NCBI RefSeq assembly: GCF_030704535.1
Contig: NC_081818.1
Span: forward strand, 25,521,001-25,585,000
Reading direction: 5' to 3'
DNA length: 64,000 nt
Source: Vitis vinifera
Lineage: Eukaryota > Streptophyta > Magnoliopsida > Vitales > Vitaceae
Position 1 is the first letter of the stretch. Each line of letters starts with the position of its first letter. Positions 45,321 through 56,339 of this stretch are shown one piece after another. Both the position numbers and the translations under genes were made by a program. Under the pieces are notes generated by a model. The model made no database searches. It worked only from the letters and a program-made list of their open reading frames with translations, and had not been told where the DNA came from.

Positions 45321-47100
45321 TTACTTTTCAAGAATCTCACATTACCTAAACAGTATGTAATAATTAGGAGTAACCAAAATTTGAGGGTGAGAGTATTTTC
45401 TCAAAAGCTACTTTCATCATATTTGAAGAAATACTTTTTTGAGTGCCGTTTTTTAAAAAATTTCCTGAAAGCATTATTGTAATTGGTAAAAATCCTCACA
45501 CGTGATGTGTTAATGCTACCAGCACCAGAGCGGAGGAAGAAGCGAAATGAAAATTGAAAAACAATTGGTTGGAGTTCTTGAAATTGGATGTACTAGGTCC
45601 ATGTGTACGTGTACAGCAGAGAGAAAGGAAATGATGGTTGATTTAATAAAAAATTTATGGCAGAGTCAGAGAGGGCAGTGAAGGAGGAAGAAGAGTAAAA
45701 GGGTAGATAGTTGAGTTTCACAAGACATCAGCCCTGGTGCCGTTGCACCTCCGCCACGACCCTGCAACTGTGTGGTCCACAGATGCTATTTGTAACGGAA
45801 CCCGCACCCCCTAACCTAAAAAAAGTTGTCATTGAATTAACTGCTCACCAAACGCATAGAGCAGAGAATGAGGAGGAGAGGCTGGTTGAATTCAAGGAGC
45901 AATGAATGTGGTTCATCGTTCATGTGCAATCGGGTTGGTCAATGCTCGAATACAATAAGGAACGTTAGACCGCCTGCACTCGGCTGCTTACCTCAAAAGT
46001 TGATACTTTGAAACCATGCTTAAAAAAAGATGGATGGGTGTGTTATTAATTCACCTTGCAAACCCAGATCTCCGGTTTTAATGCAGATGTTGGAAGGTGG
46101 GTGGGAAAAGAAAACAAAAAGATAAAAGATATTATTATCCCTCTAGTGCTTCTATTAGTCGCTGAAGCAAAATTCATTGCCGGCGGCACTATGTCAAAGT
46201 TGTTTTCCCTTCAAACCTATGGCGTCTTCCATGTATGAGTAGAGATTTACAATTGTATGTATGTTTTTGTGTCTTTCTAATAGCATATTGACTATTACGG
46301 TGTTACTTTATGTTTATTTTAGGTGGAAATTTTGAATCAGCATGGTATGCCCTTCCCTTTTGGAAATTACAATATTCTGCTTCTTCCCTGCTTTACCTAA
46401 TGCTGCTATAAATTTAAATTCCATACAGAATCTAATAACCATTGTGTATACGTAACCAAAGTTGGATTAGTATCATTTCTATTAGACATCCAATTTACAT
46501 CATTAAACCCCCGTCGAGCTCAATTTTCTCATCACTGATGAAGGATTTTAAGTATTTCAGATCATTTTATTAACGTAGGTTAAAAAAGAGCGATTCACAT
46601 ATAACACAAACTTGTAATCTTATTTATGAAACATGTCTCTAAAAGTTAGTGATACATCAAAATAGGTTCATTCTCATGCCATTTTGTGATTGTGAGAGAA
46701 TGGTTTTTCATGGCCAATTTTATTCAGTATGGGATTCAATCATTAAATCAGAAAAGAGACACATCCACCATTGGAATTCTCATTAGAATTCTAATGAGAA
46801 TTCAGTATGTGCTCCATAAATATGTTATGGAGCACATATCCACACAATTTGTAAACTTGAGAAGAACTGCACCATTAGAATTCTTACTATGGAGCTTCGC
46901 CTATAAGTTGCATACCATCACAAACCAGAACGGTATATGCAAAAAAATAATAATTTCCATTGCACCATTTCTCAAGTAAGCATTTACATAACATACACCT
47001 ATCTCTTTCTATTTCAGTACTGCTCAAAACAAAAACAAGAAAAGTGAAAGCAATCCAAACCAATTATACAATTCAAAAATAACCAATCACTTATCTGTAC
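45321..47100. other. Intergenic region, no gene recognised
   Basis: Mixed AT-rich sequence. Open frames of 60-97 residues on the plus strand (45,711-45,905; 46,686-46,979) show no domain. The notable structure is the pair of palindromes at 46,774-46,838. Confidence 0.45.
46774..46838. repeat. Two adjacent perfect palindromes
   Basis: 46,774-46,803 is a perfect 30-bp palindrome (half GAATTCTCATTAGAA). Two bases later, 46,806-46,838 is a perfect 14-bp inverted repeat (TATGTGCTCCATAA) around a 5-base loop. Neither forms part of a recognised terminator or gene. Confidence 0.9.
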
Positions 47101-47119
47101 AGGGTTGCCCTAGACGTAC

Positions 47120-48736
47120 TTAGGTTGCATAAGGGATTAACCCATTCTCTCCATTGATAGCAAAATCTGTATCTGATTCTGATACCATCCAGGGTTGTTT
47201 AGGTCCCTGCCATGATAAACAGCAAAAGGTACAAGTCAGATTCAACAAGAACAGGACTTGAATAAGCGATTCCCCTCAGAACATGATGCATCCCATCCAT
47301 GCATCCCCGGATGCTGGTAAAATATTTTCTCCATAACATGTAAATGTTTAGAAAATGAACCAGACTAAAAGGTGCAGTGCCAGAGGTGCATCCTAAATTG
47401 GAGGAAACCAATTTACTTCATTTTATTCTTTTTTACACTTTCTTTTTTGTCTTTACATTGCATCAATTATTTTATCCATCTTGATGGTCACAAAGTATTC
47501 ATTTTCCTTTACTCATCTCTCATATTTTTTTGATCATGCATGATGTGTCATGACATCCTAATTTACTATTTTTCTGTATGGGTTAGAAAAGAAAGTCATT
47601 TTAATTCCTCGTGTCATGTCATGGCTTTGTGCATCATAATATTTATTAACATGTTACATGTATTGCTTTTATGGACAATGTACATGCAACAAAATCTACC
47701 TTCCCTTGCCGTATGATTTTCGGAGTTCTCCCAGTCATATCTACTACAGTGGATGGGTCAGCCACTCTGACACCCCCATCAACAACAAAATCAAGACCCT
47801 GATAAATCAAACAGAGCAATCAGGAGAGCTAGAATATGAAAAGAGGATGATTCACAAAATAGGATAGGAAAACTCTGATTGGAAGGCATGTATTTACTAA
47901 AAGCTTTTGAAGCTAAACAACCCAAGAATAGTCATATTCCACCTCAATAAGAATTCAGACCTCTTAAGTGCATATAGGTGTCTTTCTTTGTGAAGCAGAC
48001 AACAAAAGGGGAAGGGAGTGTAGTTTGAATATCACATGAAACAGGCTAATTCAAATTTGCTTTGTCTTGTGAAGCTACCAACCCCATATTTTCAATGAAG
48101 CCATCAAATTGTCAAGAAGAAAAACTGAGGTTGTTAACAAAGATGGAATTAAAAATAAAAAAAATAGTAACTACTATAATTTCTTCAAATCCTAAAAAAT
48201 TGTTAAGCATAACATAAGGTAGAAGATTATGAAATAAATAAATGTCACTATTCATTAACAAAGATGGAATTAAAAAAAAAAAATGGAACTACTGAAATTT
48301 CTTCAAATCCTAAAAAATTGTTGAGCATAACATATGGTAGAAGATCATGAAATAAATAAATCTCATTAATGTTATTTCTTCAAATCCTAAAAATACGTTA
48401 AGCATAACATACAGTAGAGGATGATAGAATAAGTAAATAAATAAAAGAAGTTTATTCCAAATGACAGATAGAGTGTACAATATGTTAGAACACCCAAATT
48501 GAACTATTTTCTGTTAGCTAGAAACTGGAGGTGAAATTCACAATCGATAATGTTGTTAAAATAATCTAAAGCAGTCATCATAAAAAATGACTCATACCTC
48601 TGGTCCATATACATCAGCTATTGTAATCGGATCCAACATCCATTCATTTTCCTTTGGCGACTTGACACTAAGACAGGCATTAGGAAAATGATCAATCATA
48701 AAAATATGATTGAGATTCTTGAAAATAAATAAATTA

Positions 48737-48782
<46 letters not shown>

Positions 48783-51211
48783 AGAACCTTGTGGCTATTA
48801 ACGGTGCATCCATCATCTGTAAAATTGCTTTGCAGATGGCATCGTCAGGCATGCGGACACCTACATTTTTCCTTGATGCGTATTTTGCAGTTGTAGTCCC
48901 ATACCTTGTACACTGTTTGGGTAATTCTTTGCTTGCGGTTAAGATGAAAGTATACTGTTACAAAGTATAGTTCTGTCATGTTTCCAAATTCCTCAATGTA
49001 GTCTGAGGAACCTACCATACCCAAACACATCCAGTACATAAAATTTCCACTGGCAACATAGTATGATACAAATACCATGGCGAGATTATGCAGCTCTTAG
49101 ACTGTTTTAGGATGAGATTAATGGGTATTTTAGATTTCCTCCTATGGCATAAGATAAGATCAATTATTATTCTTACAGGTCCGGGTAAGCAATGCTTGAC
49201 AGCTCGAAAAATGTTTGTTTGACCTTGGCCAATACCACAAGGGAACCCCGTTGTATATGTATCTATGTCCCTTAAGGAGCGGCATAAAATACTGAGGGGC
49301 TGCATAAGTGATACTGAAACATCAGAAAACATAAATGGAAAGAGTTGTAGCCTGAAACATTTTAAATGCAGAATACTCAATAAATGAATAATGACTTTGT
49401 GCATGTTGTGAGGATGCACCATCTAGCCAAAAGGCAATAAGTATCTAAGAACAATCCAATGCTGACTTAATTCCATAGAGGACAATATCCTTAAGCATAT
49501 GCTAGTGGTGGATAGGGAAGAACAAATTTCCTTGCCTTTGAAGCTTCTATATCTTTTATTCTGCAAATGCAAAGACATGAGACTGCTGTCAGTAATCACC
49601 AAAGGAGAGAAAAATGGCATACATGAGTTCAGATAGTAGAGGCTGATACAAGAAAGCAAGACCATCTACCTTCGAAGGCGTTCAATGGCTGAGTGGCTTC
49701 TTAGGTGACAAACTATTGCATAACTGTTACAAAGGAAGCATTTGGATTCAGTAGAACAGAAAATGTATCACATTGGATCGTAATAAAACATATTAAGTTA
49801 AATGCATAAATAATCATCATGAGAACAACTCCTCATGTTCAATTCACAACAAAAATAAGTTGTGAGGAGTGACGAATGAAAATCCCTTTTGCGCATTCTG
49901 TTCTGTTGTTGAGAAAACATAGGAAGAGAATGAAATAAAACCATCAAGTCATATTTTTTCTATACGACCCCACTCATTGAACAAGGGTGAAACCCAACCC
50001 ATTCACTTCTTGTAGACTTAAAAATCACAATTCAAGCTCCCTTTGCCTCTTGGAAGCAAGAGAATAATAAGCTGCCATACAGAACCAAAACCTCAACTTA
50101 GCTGAGCTTTTTTCAATTATTAGTTGTAATATTGCTATAGACATGATTCAAGTATACTTGCTGTGCAGATGGATTGTGACCCATTTGATACCTTTTGTCC
50201 TGTGTCCAATATCTATAAAAAAAACATGATTTAAGCTTTGTTGTGTTCTTCATTTTTGGAACGGAGAGAAAAAAGAGAACATATGGTTCAATTTTTTTTG
50301 CATTATTTCCTTTCCCTCCAATTTCTAATCAATCAAAAATAAGATTAGTCTTATAAATCATTTCCTAGAAGAGGAATATCTAAGATTGCTTACAGGGAAA
50401 AAGAAAACAAAAAGGGAAAAATCTCCTCAAATGTATCCTCCCAAGATGTTCATAACTGGCATGCAAACTCATGATCACATCCAATTGACAAGTACCATAG
50501 CAGGTGATGCGCATAACATGGTCTACATCAAGGACCAGCACAGAATTGTGACAAAAAGAATGATATATGAAATATTATAGTCTCCCAACCATTCCAAAGG
50601 TAAAGCTCTCCTTTTAGACTGACACTTAAAAATTGAAAAATAATTAAAAGGGGAAAAACATACACAGTGTCCGTAGGAATGACTCCCACAGCTCCCTCTT
50701 TCAGAAGGTCCGCAACTGGTTCCAACTTCCAACTGTCCGTGCCTGATGGATCCGCTTCCACATAGAGCAATCCATCCTCCTGATCACATTTCCACATGCT
50801 ATTTCATCTATTCTGAATTCTACATGCAATTTCATAATGATCGTCCGAGGGATTAAGAATTACAAATTCCCACAAACTTGAACACTAGAGATGAATTGAA
50901 CAAGAAACTGCTAAAATTAAGCGTAATTACTATAAACTGAAATCAAACAAATACAGAAAATGAAACTTGTTGAATATTTCAGCATGAGGAGAAGGAGGAT
51001 GAGTGATTGAATAAAAAGAATGGAATGAGACCTTGGAAAAGCGAGGAGCGGAGTATTTGAGGCGTTTAGGGCTTCTCTTGGCTGCCAAAGCTACGAAGCG
51101 GAACCGTGGAAATTCCACTTTATCCAATGGAGTGAGACGATGCACATCCTGAGAACGATGGAAGGCGCCAACGCCATGACTCCAGGGCTGGGTTTTCACT
51201 TCTAACAGCAT
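47120..51211 (-). CDS. YRDC: YrdC/Sua5-domain protein (threonylcarbamoyl-AMP synthase-like), organellar, 9 exons
   Basis: YrdC/Sua5 enzymes make L-threonylcarbamoyladenylate from threonine, bicarbonate and ATP for the t6A37 modification of ANN-reading tRNAs. Exons (high to low): 51,032-51,211; 50,664-50,779; 49,670-49,723; 49,536-49,560; 49,177-49,299; 48,788-48,954; 48,598-48,667; 47,700-47,798; 47,120-47,206. All phases match (921 bases, 306 residues). The intron after exon 4 has a GC donor (AAG|GCAAGG). Residues 1 to about 60 are basic and Ser-rich, fitting a transit peptide. The YrdC domain shows LLKEGAVGVIPTDTVYAIVC, IERLRRIKDIEASKPLSILC, PGPYTFILTASKELP and YASRKNVGVRMPDD. The usual STSAN word is replaced by ATSVKSP. 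An in-frame ATG at 51,319 would add 36 residues (LIARNGVVSLTPRFLAASS), which also looks like targeting sequence; which start is used is open. Confidence 0.9.
48134..48440. repeat. ~115-bp tandem repeat in a YrdC-gene intron
   Basis: About 2.5 copies of a unit containing AAAGATGGAATTAAAA, TTTCTTCAAATCCTAAAAA, TTAAGCATAACATA and ATGAAATAAATAAAT, in the intron between exons 7 and 8. Confidence 0.85.
48738..48783. repeat. Compound (TG)n(AG)n microsatellite beside a splice donor
   Basis: About 12 TG units followed by about 11 AG units. On the gene's strand this is a CT/CA repeat starting a few bases after the donor of YrdC exon 6 (AAG|GTTCTTTC). Confidence 0.95.
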
Positions 51212-51271
51212 TCTTCGCTCCGTCACACTGAAAGGCCAGAGAGAGGAGGCAGCTAAAAAACGAGGAGTTAA

Positions 51272-51289
51272 CGAAACGACGCCGTTTCG
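51272..51289. promoter_or_regulatory. CGAAACGACGCCGTTTCG palindrome near the YrdC start
   Basis: An 18-base near-palindrome lying ~60 bp upstream of the likely ATG (and inside the longer alternative coding frame). It resembles the AAACGACGYCGTTT word seen near plant transcription starts. Related GACGACGTC words occur before ALS (12,213) and before the 182-residue protein gene (31,714-31,725). Confidence 0.35.
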
Positions 51290-51329
51290 GGCAATAAGAT
51301 GGTGCCTGGTTTGATGCACATTTTCACTA

Positions 51330-52660
51330 CGGTCATTTCAAAACGACTTACCATTTATATTTATTAGGTCTCTCCAGTAAATTGAAAAAAATATATGAAT
51401 AACTTGTTTATTATGTTTGGATTAATTTTACCATTTTACTCACCTTCTTATAATCCCATTGATAAATAAAAATAACAGTTAATGTTTCATTTTTCTATTA
51501 AATAAAAATAAAAATACGAAACCTCAAGAAAGGAAACGTATATGCATAGCTAACTACAGAAGACCAAACCTGTTACGTATTAGATAAGGCGCCCATATCT
51601 ATCAAGCAATCCGCGATATTTTACTTGTCTATATTCGTATACTTATTATTAAAGCCAAGTTTATAGCTTCCCTCTACTCCAAGGCTAGGGGCTTTTGTGA
51701 AGCAGTTTAACAGCATATGAACATAATATGGGATCGCAAAATTTTCATCCTTACGCCTGAACGTAAGTAGCAGATGCTCACTGAAAGGAAGATGTTCGAG
51801 AAGGGTTTGGCATTCGATCCTTCTTTTTCGACCTGCATCCCCTGACGGCTAATTCAGGATTTTTGTTCGAGCTATAATCCCCATTTCATTCCTTCCAGTG
51901 ACCATATGCGAGGGAAGTGTAATTGGCATATACAACTTGGGTATTAAACCAACCAAGCACCCCAAAAACCAAAGAGCAACATGTCCCGCAGCTCCCACCG
52001 AACAGACCCGCCAGCTACCAAAAGAACTATAAACTTAAAGCGCACAAATAGCCTGAATGGATGAAAAAGGCTAGCCACGCATTGGTACAACCGAGTCAAC
52101 AAGCAAACCAATTGAAGCAGTTGGAAGCAACACACCCGTGCAACGATGGATGGATTTAAGTCAACAAGCAGTACAATCAGTGATGGAGGCAACGCTCCAA
52201 TTGAAACTGCACAAAATCACAATAGATTATCTGGATTTCATTTTTTTATTTTTCCTTTTTCTTCCATCCGGTCAAGAGTGTAACTATCAATTAGATAAAC
52301 AATGGGCTCATATCACAAGCACAACTTCTAATTTTGTAGTTCATTGGTTTACCAGGCAGTGAATCTCAGCCTTAACTACATCCTCTAAAATGTGGTAATG
52401 AAAAAGAAACAAGGCTGTACCACAACAATGACACATGGCAAACATAAAATTTGAAAAACCTAAAGCTTCTCAGCCAATATTCACTAAGATTAAAAATTAA
52501 TATTTCATATGGATGACAGCTACTTATTAATCAGTTTACATTTGGAAAACACGACTTCATTAAAAAATTAACTTGTACATGGAATAACCCATGTAGTTCT
52601 CAATCTTCTCGAACCTCTGATGGTTGTTTCATCTCCAAAGTACCTGATATACAAACCAAC
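51330..52660. other. Intergenic region between the YrdC and TOM20 genes
   Basis: No gene recognised. The first part is the YrdC upstream region, the last part the TOM20 3' region. Short frames at 51,944-52,192 and 52,138-52,362 are unremarkable. Confidence 0.5.
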
Positions 52661-52665
52661 ACTGC

Positions 52666-55600
52666 TTATCTTGGAGGAGGTGGTGGCACATGGGATTTAG
52701 CAAAGCCTACCCATGCAACAATGCCAACAGCAAGGATTATCCATCCAAATATGTCATACTTGAGATCGCTACTCTTCTTTTTCTTCGAAGTCTGAAAGAG
52801 ATGAATCAAAAATCCAACTTAAGATATACTTATCAGCTGATAAAAAATAAATATAAGCAATTCAAGAGTGAGACCGTGCTGTCAAGCATAAAGCGTGAGC
52901 ACAGAGTTTGTGTAAAGTACAATTTTCACAAAAGAAACAAAGTCATCTTTGACGCTATGTGAATTAAAAACCTCTCTCATAAAAATATTCACTAGTCTAG
53001 GACCCAAAACCAGTATTATCCATTCCTTACCCAACTTCATTGCTAGCTGAATACCAGTTGCTAACAGAACACACATTTCATTGCAGAAATTGATGAAAGA
53101 TGTTTCCCCAATGAAATATTACATCCAAGGTTCCTGAGGGATACAATTAACAGAGATATCCCTTTGTTTGTGGAAGCTCATGTAAGGTTGGTCATTGGTC
53201 TAAACTTTCACCAAATCCTAGTGCACAAATCCAACTGTTTGTATCGAGTTTACATAAAGTGCCTTTGGAAGGGCAATCCAACAAGGATCTTCATCAACTG
53301 GAACATTTGCCCCTTCCATTCCTGATTCTAACGATGTTGCTGTGTCCTTCCCCATATCTATATCCGTGTTTTTGCATTGGTAGATGCAAATGTAGGTATG
53401 CAGCATGACTTACAAGAGGTAAATGATTATTAATCTATCGATAGAACCATGATTCGAGTATATGTATGTGAGCAGGAAGGCTGCAAATGCAAAAGAAAAG
53501 GCTGTAATTGAACCATGCTCATATGCAACCCTTGAACTACTAATAGTGTCTATATAATCCATGAACAAACATGTCAAGCCTGTGGGTCAACCAAATCATT
53601 GGGCCAAGAGTGTAATGTAAACCCTTATTCATTCTCTTTACTTCCCAATCAGCAGTAGTCCAAACTCCTCCATCTATTCTAAAGAGTATGATACTTAATT
53701 GAGTAGTGCAGAAAGAAATAAGATAGCAATATATTTATATAACAGCATCATTCCAATGATAACCACAAACTAACAGGAAAAGGGAGTCTTAGAAGATCAC
53801 CTTTGTACCAGTAGAAGTAGAGGACCCTGCACCCATCGCCTGTTGACTAAAACCTTGTTTATGGATCTCCATGTGTAGTTCAGGAGCCTAAGGACACAGT
53901 ACATATTAATTTTAGAAAAAGATTCAAACATCATATCAATCGGGTATAGAGAAGAGTAGTCCAAGAACAAATTTTTGATAAAATGATGAGGTAAAAGAAA
54001 ACCTCTCTCAGCAAATAATTCTTTGAAAATGCCTATACAGTTCTATCATCACAACAATGACTCATCAGTTACAGCTCATGCATTATCACCAACAGAAATA
54101 CTCTTTATCATTTCCACAGTTTTAGAAGACATGAAATTAATTTAGAAAGGTGGAACACCCACCTAAGCTTTATCAAATTCTTAACAAGCCCAGCACTTGG
54201 GCGTTAGGATCCCTAGACTGCTTGACACTTGAAAGTTGGGTGCCAACAATAGCAAGTTAGGTGCCCATCATGTGCTTCAAGTCGGCTCCTAAGATTACTT
54301 TTTCCCTCAAATCATCAATAGCAATACTCTTATCAACAGAAATACTAGAAGACATGAAATTAATTTAGAAAGGTGGAACACCCACCTAAGCCTTATCAAA
54401 TTCTTTACTAGTCCAACACTTGCCCGTTAGAATCCCTAGACTGCTTGACACTTGAACGTTGGGTGCCAACAATGGAAAGTTAGGTGTCCATCATGTGCTT
54501 CAAGTGGGCTCCTAAGATTACTTTTTCTCTCAAAAGCATTGTCACTTGGGTTGTTAGATTGATGATTATAACATAAGCAACAAGTATGTATGACTTGATA
54601 TCATGAAATAACTAAAGGTTGTAAAAAAATTCAGCAGCCAACAGCTTGAGCTCCCATAAGCATGAATGTTTTATATCATTTTCCTTTAAGATAATAGAAA
54701 GCTAAGCATAAGATTCTAGCTATCAAATTGCTCCTTTGAGTTTACAAAGGAGGTGACAACCATAAAACATATATAAACTTGTACAAACAAGCAGTTGGTA
54801 GTCTTATTCTCTTACTTGGCTAATTAATATCTATCCAGCTCCTGACCAAAGCAAACCATTCCACTCTTTGATCAAATGAGAATCTAATCTTGCATGCGAA
54901 ACTAACGACAATCTAACTTCTAAATACAATTCATACACAGATAGCCCAAAGCAAACATGTTTTTAATATCTAGATAGCGGCATAATTTGGGTATCATATC
55001 AAATTTTCCATGCTACGCGATATGATTTATGCAGCTACCACATCACAAACTCTTTGTGTGGTAAAGCTCCTAATACATAACCATGTAATCTGATCTTTGT
55101 GAAAACCTGGTTTGACAATAAAGGAGAATCTCATGAACACAAGGGGACACCGCAGGGGGGACCTAACTGTGAAAAGACTACCAAAATTAAAACCACAGAT
55201 CATGTAACAGCTGGTCGTGAGAAAAGAACCAAGGCTTCACCTAAATAAGGTAAGAAACTCCAAGCAGAACCAAGTTGGATTGCACTAATAGAAACCATGC
55301 TACAGAGGTTTAATTTCTAATGAGAAAGACCAAGAAAAAGGAGCCAATTCACATCACTCAGACAGCATAAAGCAAAATTATATTTCCACGGGGTCATAAG
55401 GATGAATACCTTAGCTGCCACTTCTAAAGACTTGCGATAAAGATCATTCCCTGGATCCTACAGGTAAGAGAACCACTTTTATCAGAATTCTGCAAGAATA
55501 AAACAGAGATATCTACTGTATTCATAATTTCATATTACTACATTGTGGTTTTGGCAGAGAAGTTACCTCATCAACAGCTTGCTGAAAGTATTGAGATGCC

Positions 55601-56274
55601 TTGTCAAAATAATCCCTGGCCTCATCCTGATCAGGAGTCAGAAACGCATGAGAAGTGTGAGCATTTCCCAGGCACCAAAGGGTGTCGTGTTTATTGGGAT
55701 TCAGCATCAACGCCTCCTCCAGCTTCGAGATCGCGTCTGCATAATCAAACTACTGAGCCATCGAAACTAGGGTTCTTACGATTTTCACCCCTCTTTTGCC
55801 CCAAAACTTCATTATTAGGAAGAGGGATCCATACCTTGAATCATCTTCTTTGAATCGGGCACGCTCTGGAACTGAGATAACTCAAGCAGCGCTCCTCCCC
55901 ACCTCGTCAAGTTCTGACAAAGAAAAAAAGAAAAACAATAAATTGAAACTTTCGTTATCGAACAAATCCAATGTTTGGTTTCCGAGAAATCGTGCGGAAA
56001 AATAAAATAAACTCGGAATCTCAAAGCAGGCATTCCAATCCCAGCCTATGACACTATCAGATTTCGATTTTCCATTTATTTTCCTAGGACTTCTCATGAA
56101 CCAAACAGAGCGATAGGCATGAGAATAAACAATCTCGGATAAAAACAAGAGATTCAAGGATAAGGAGATGATACGAACATCGGCATCCTGAGGGTTCTTG
56201 GCGTAGGTTGCTTCAGCTGTCTTGCGAGCGTGCTCGAAGAAGAGGAGCCGATCGAAGTCGCTCTGCATATCCAT
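52666..56274 (-). CDS. TOM20: Mitochondrial import receptor subunit TOM20, 6 exons
   Basis: A receptor of the outer-membrane TOM complex that binds mitochondrial presequences. The plant form is tail-anchored at its C-terminus, unlike animal and fungal TOM20. Exons (high to low): 56,179-56,274; 55,835-55,913; 55,567-55,736; 55,410-55,457; 53,801-53,887; 52,666-52,791. GT-AG ends and phases agree; the total is 606 bases, 201 residues, the normal length. The protein starts [20 protein letters not shown], has TPR-like helices ([59 protein letters not shown]), then a basic stretch ([12 protein letters not shown]) and one C-terminal membrane anchor ([16 protein letters not shown]), ending [10 protein letters not shown]. 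Intron 4 (1.5 kb) holds a duplicated segment. Confidence 0.96.
54125..54535. repeat. ~190-bp direct duplication in TOM20 intron 4
   Basis: The segment beginning AGAAGACATGAAATTAATTT and ending near CTAAGATTACTTTTTC occurs at about 54,125-54,312 and again at about 54,345-54,535 with ~95% identity, separated by a short CAATAGCAATACTC-containing spacer. Confidence 0.88.
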
Positions 56275-56339
56275 GGCTACCGATACTAAGCTTCCGTACG
56301 AAAAATATCTATAGCTATGTAATGTATATTTCCTCTTGG

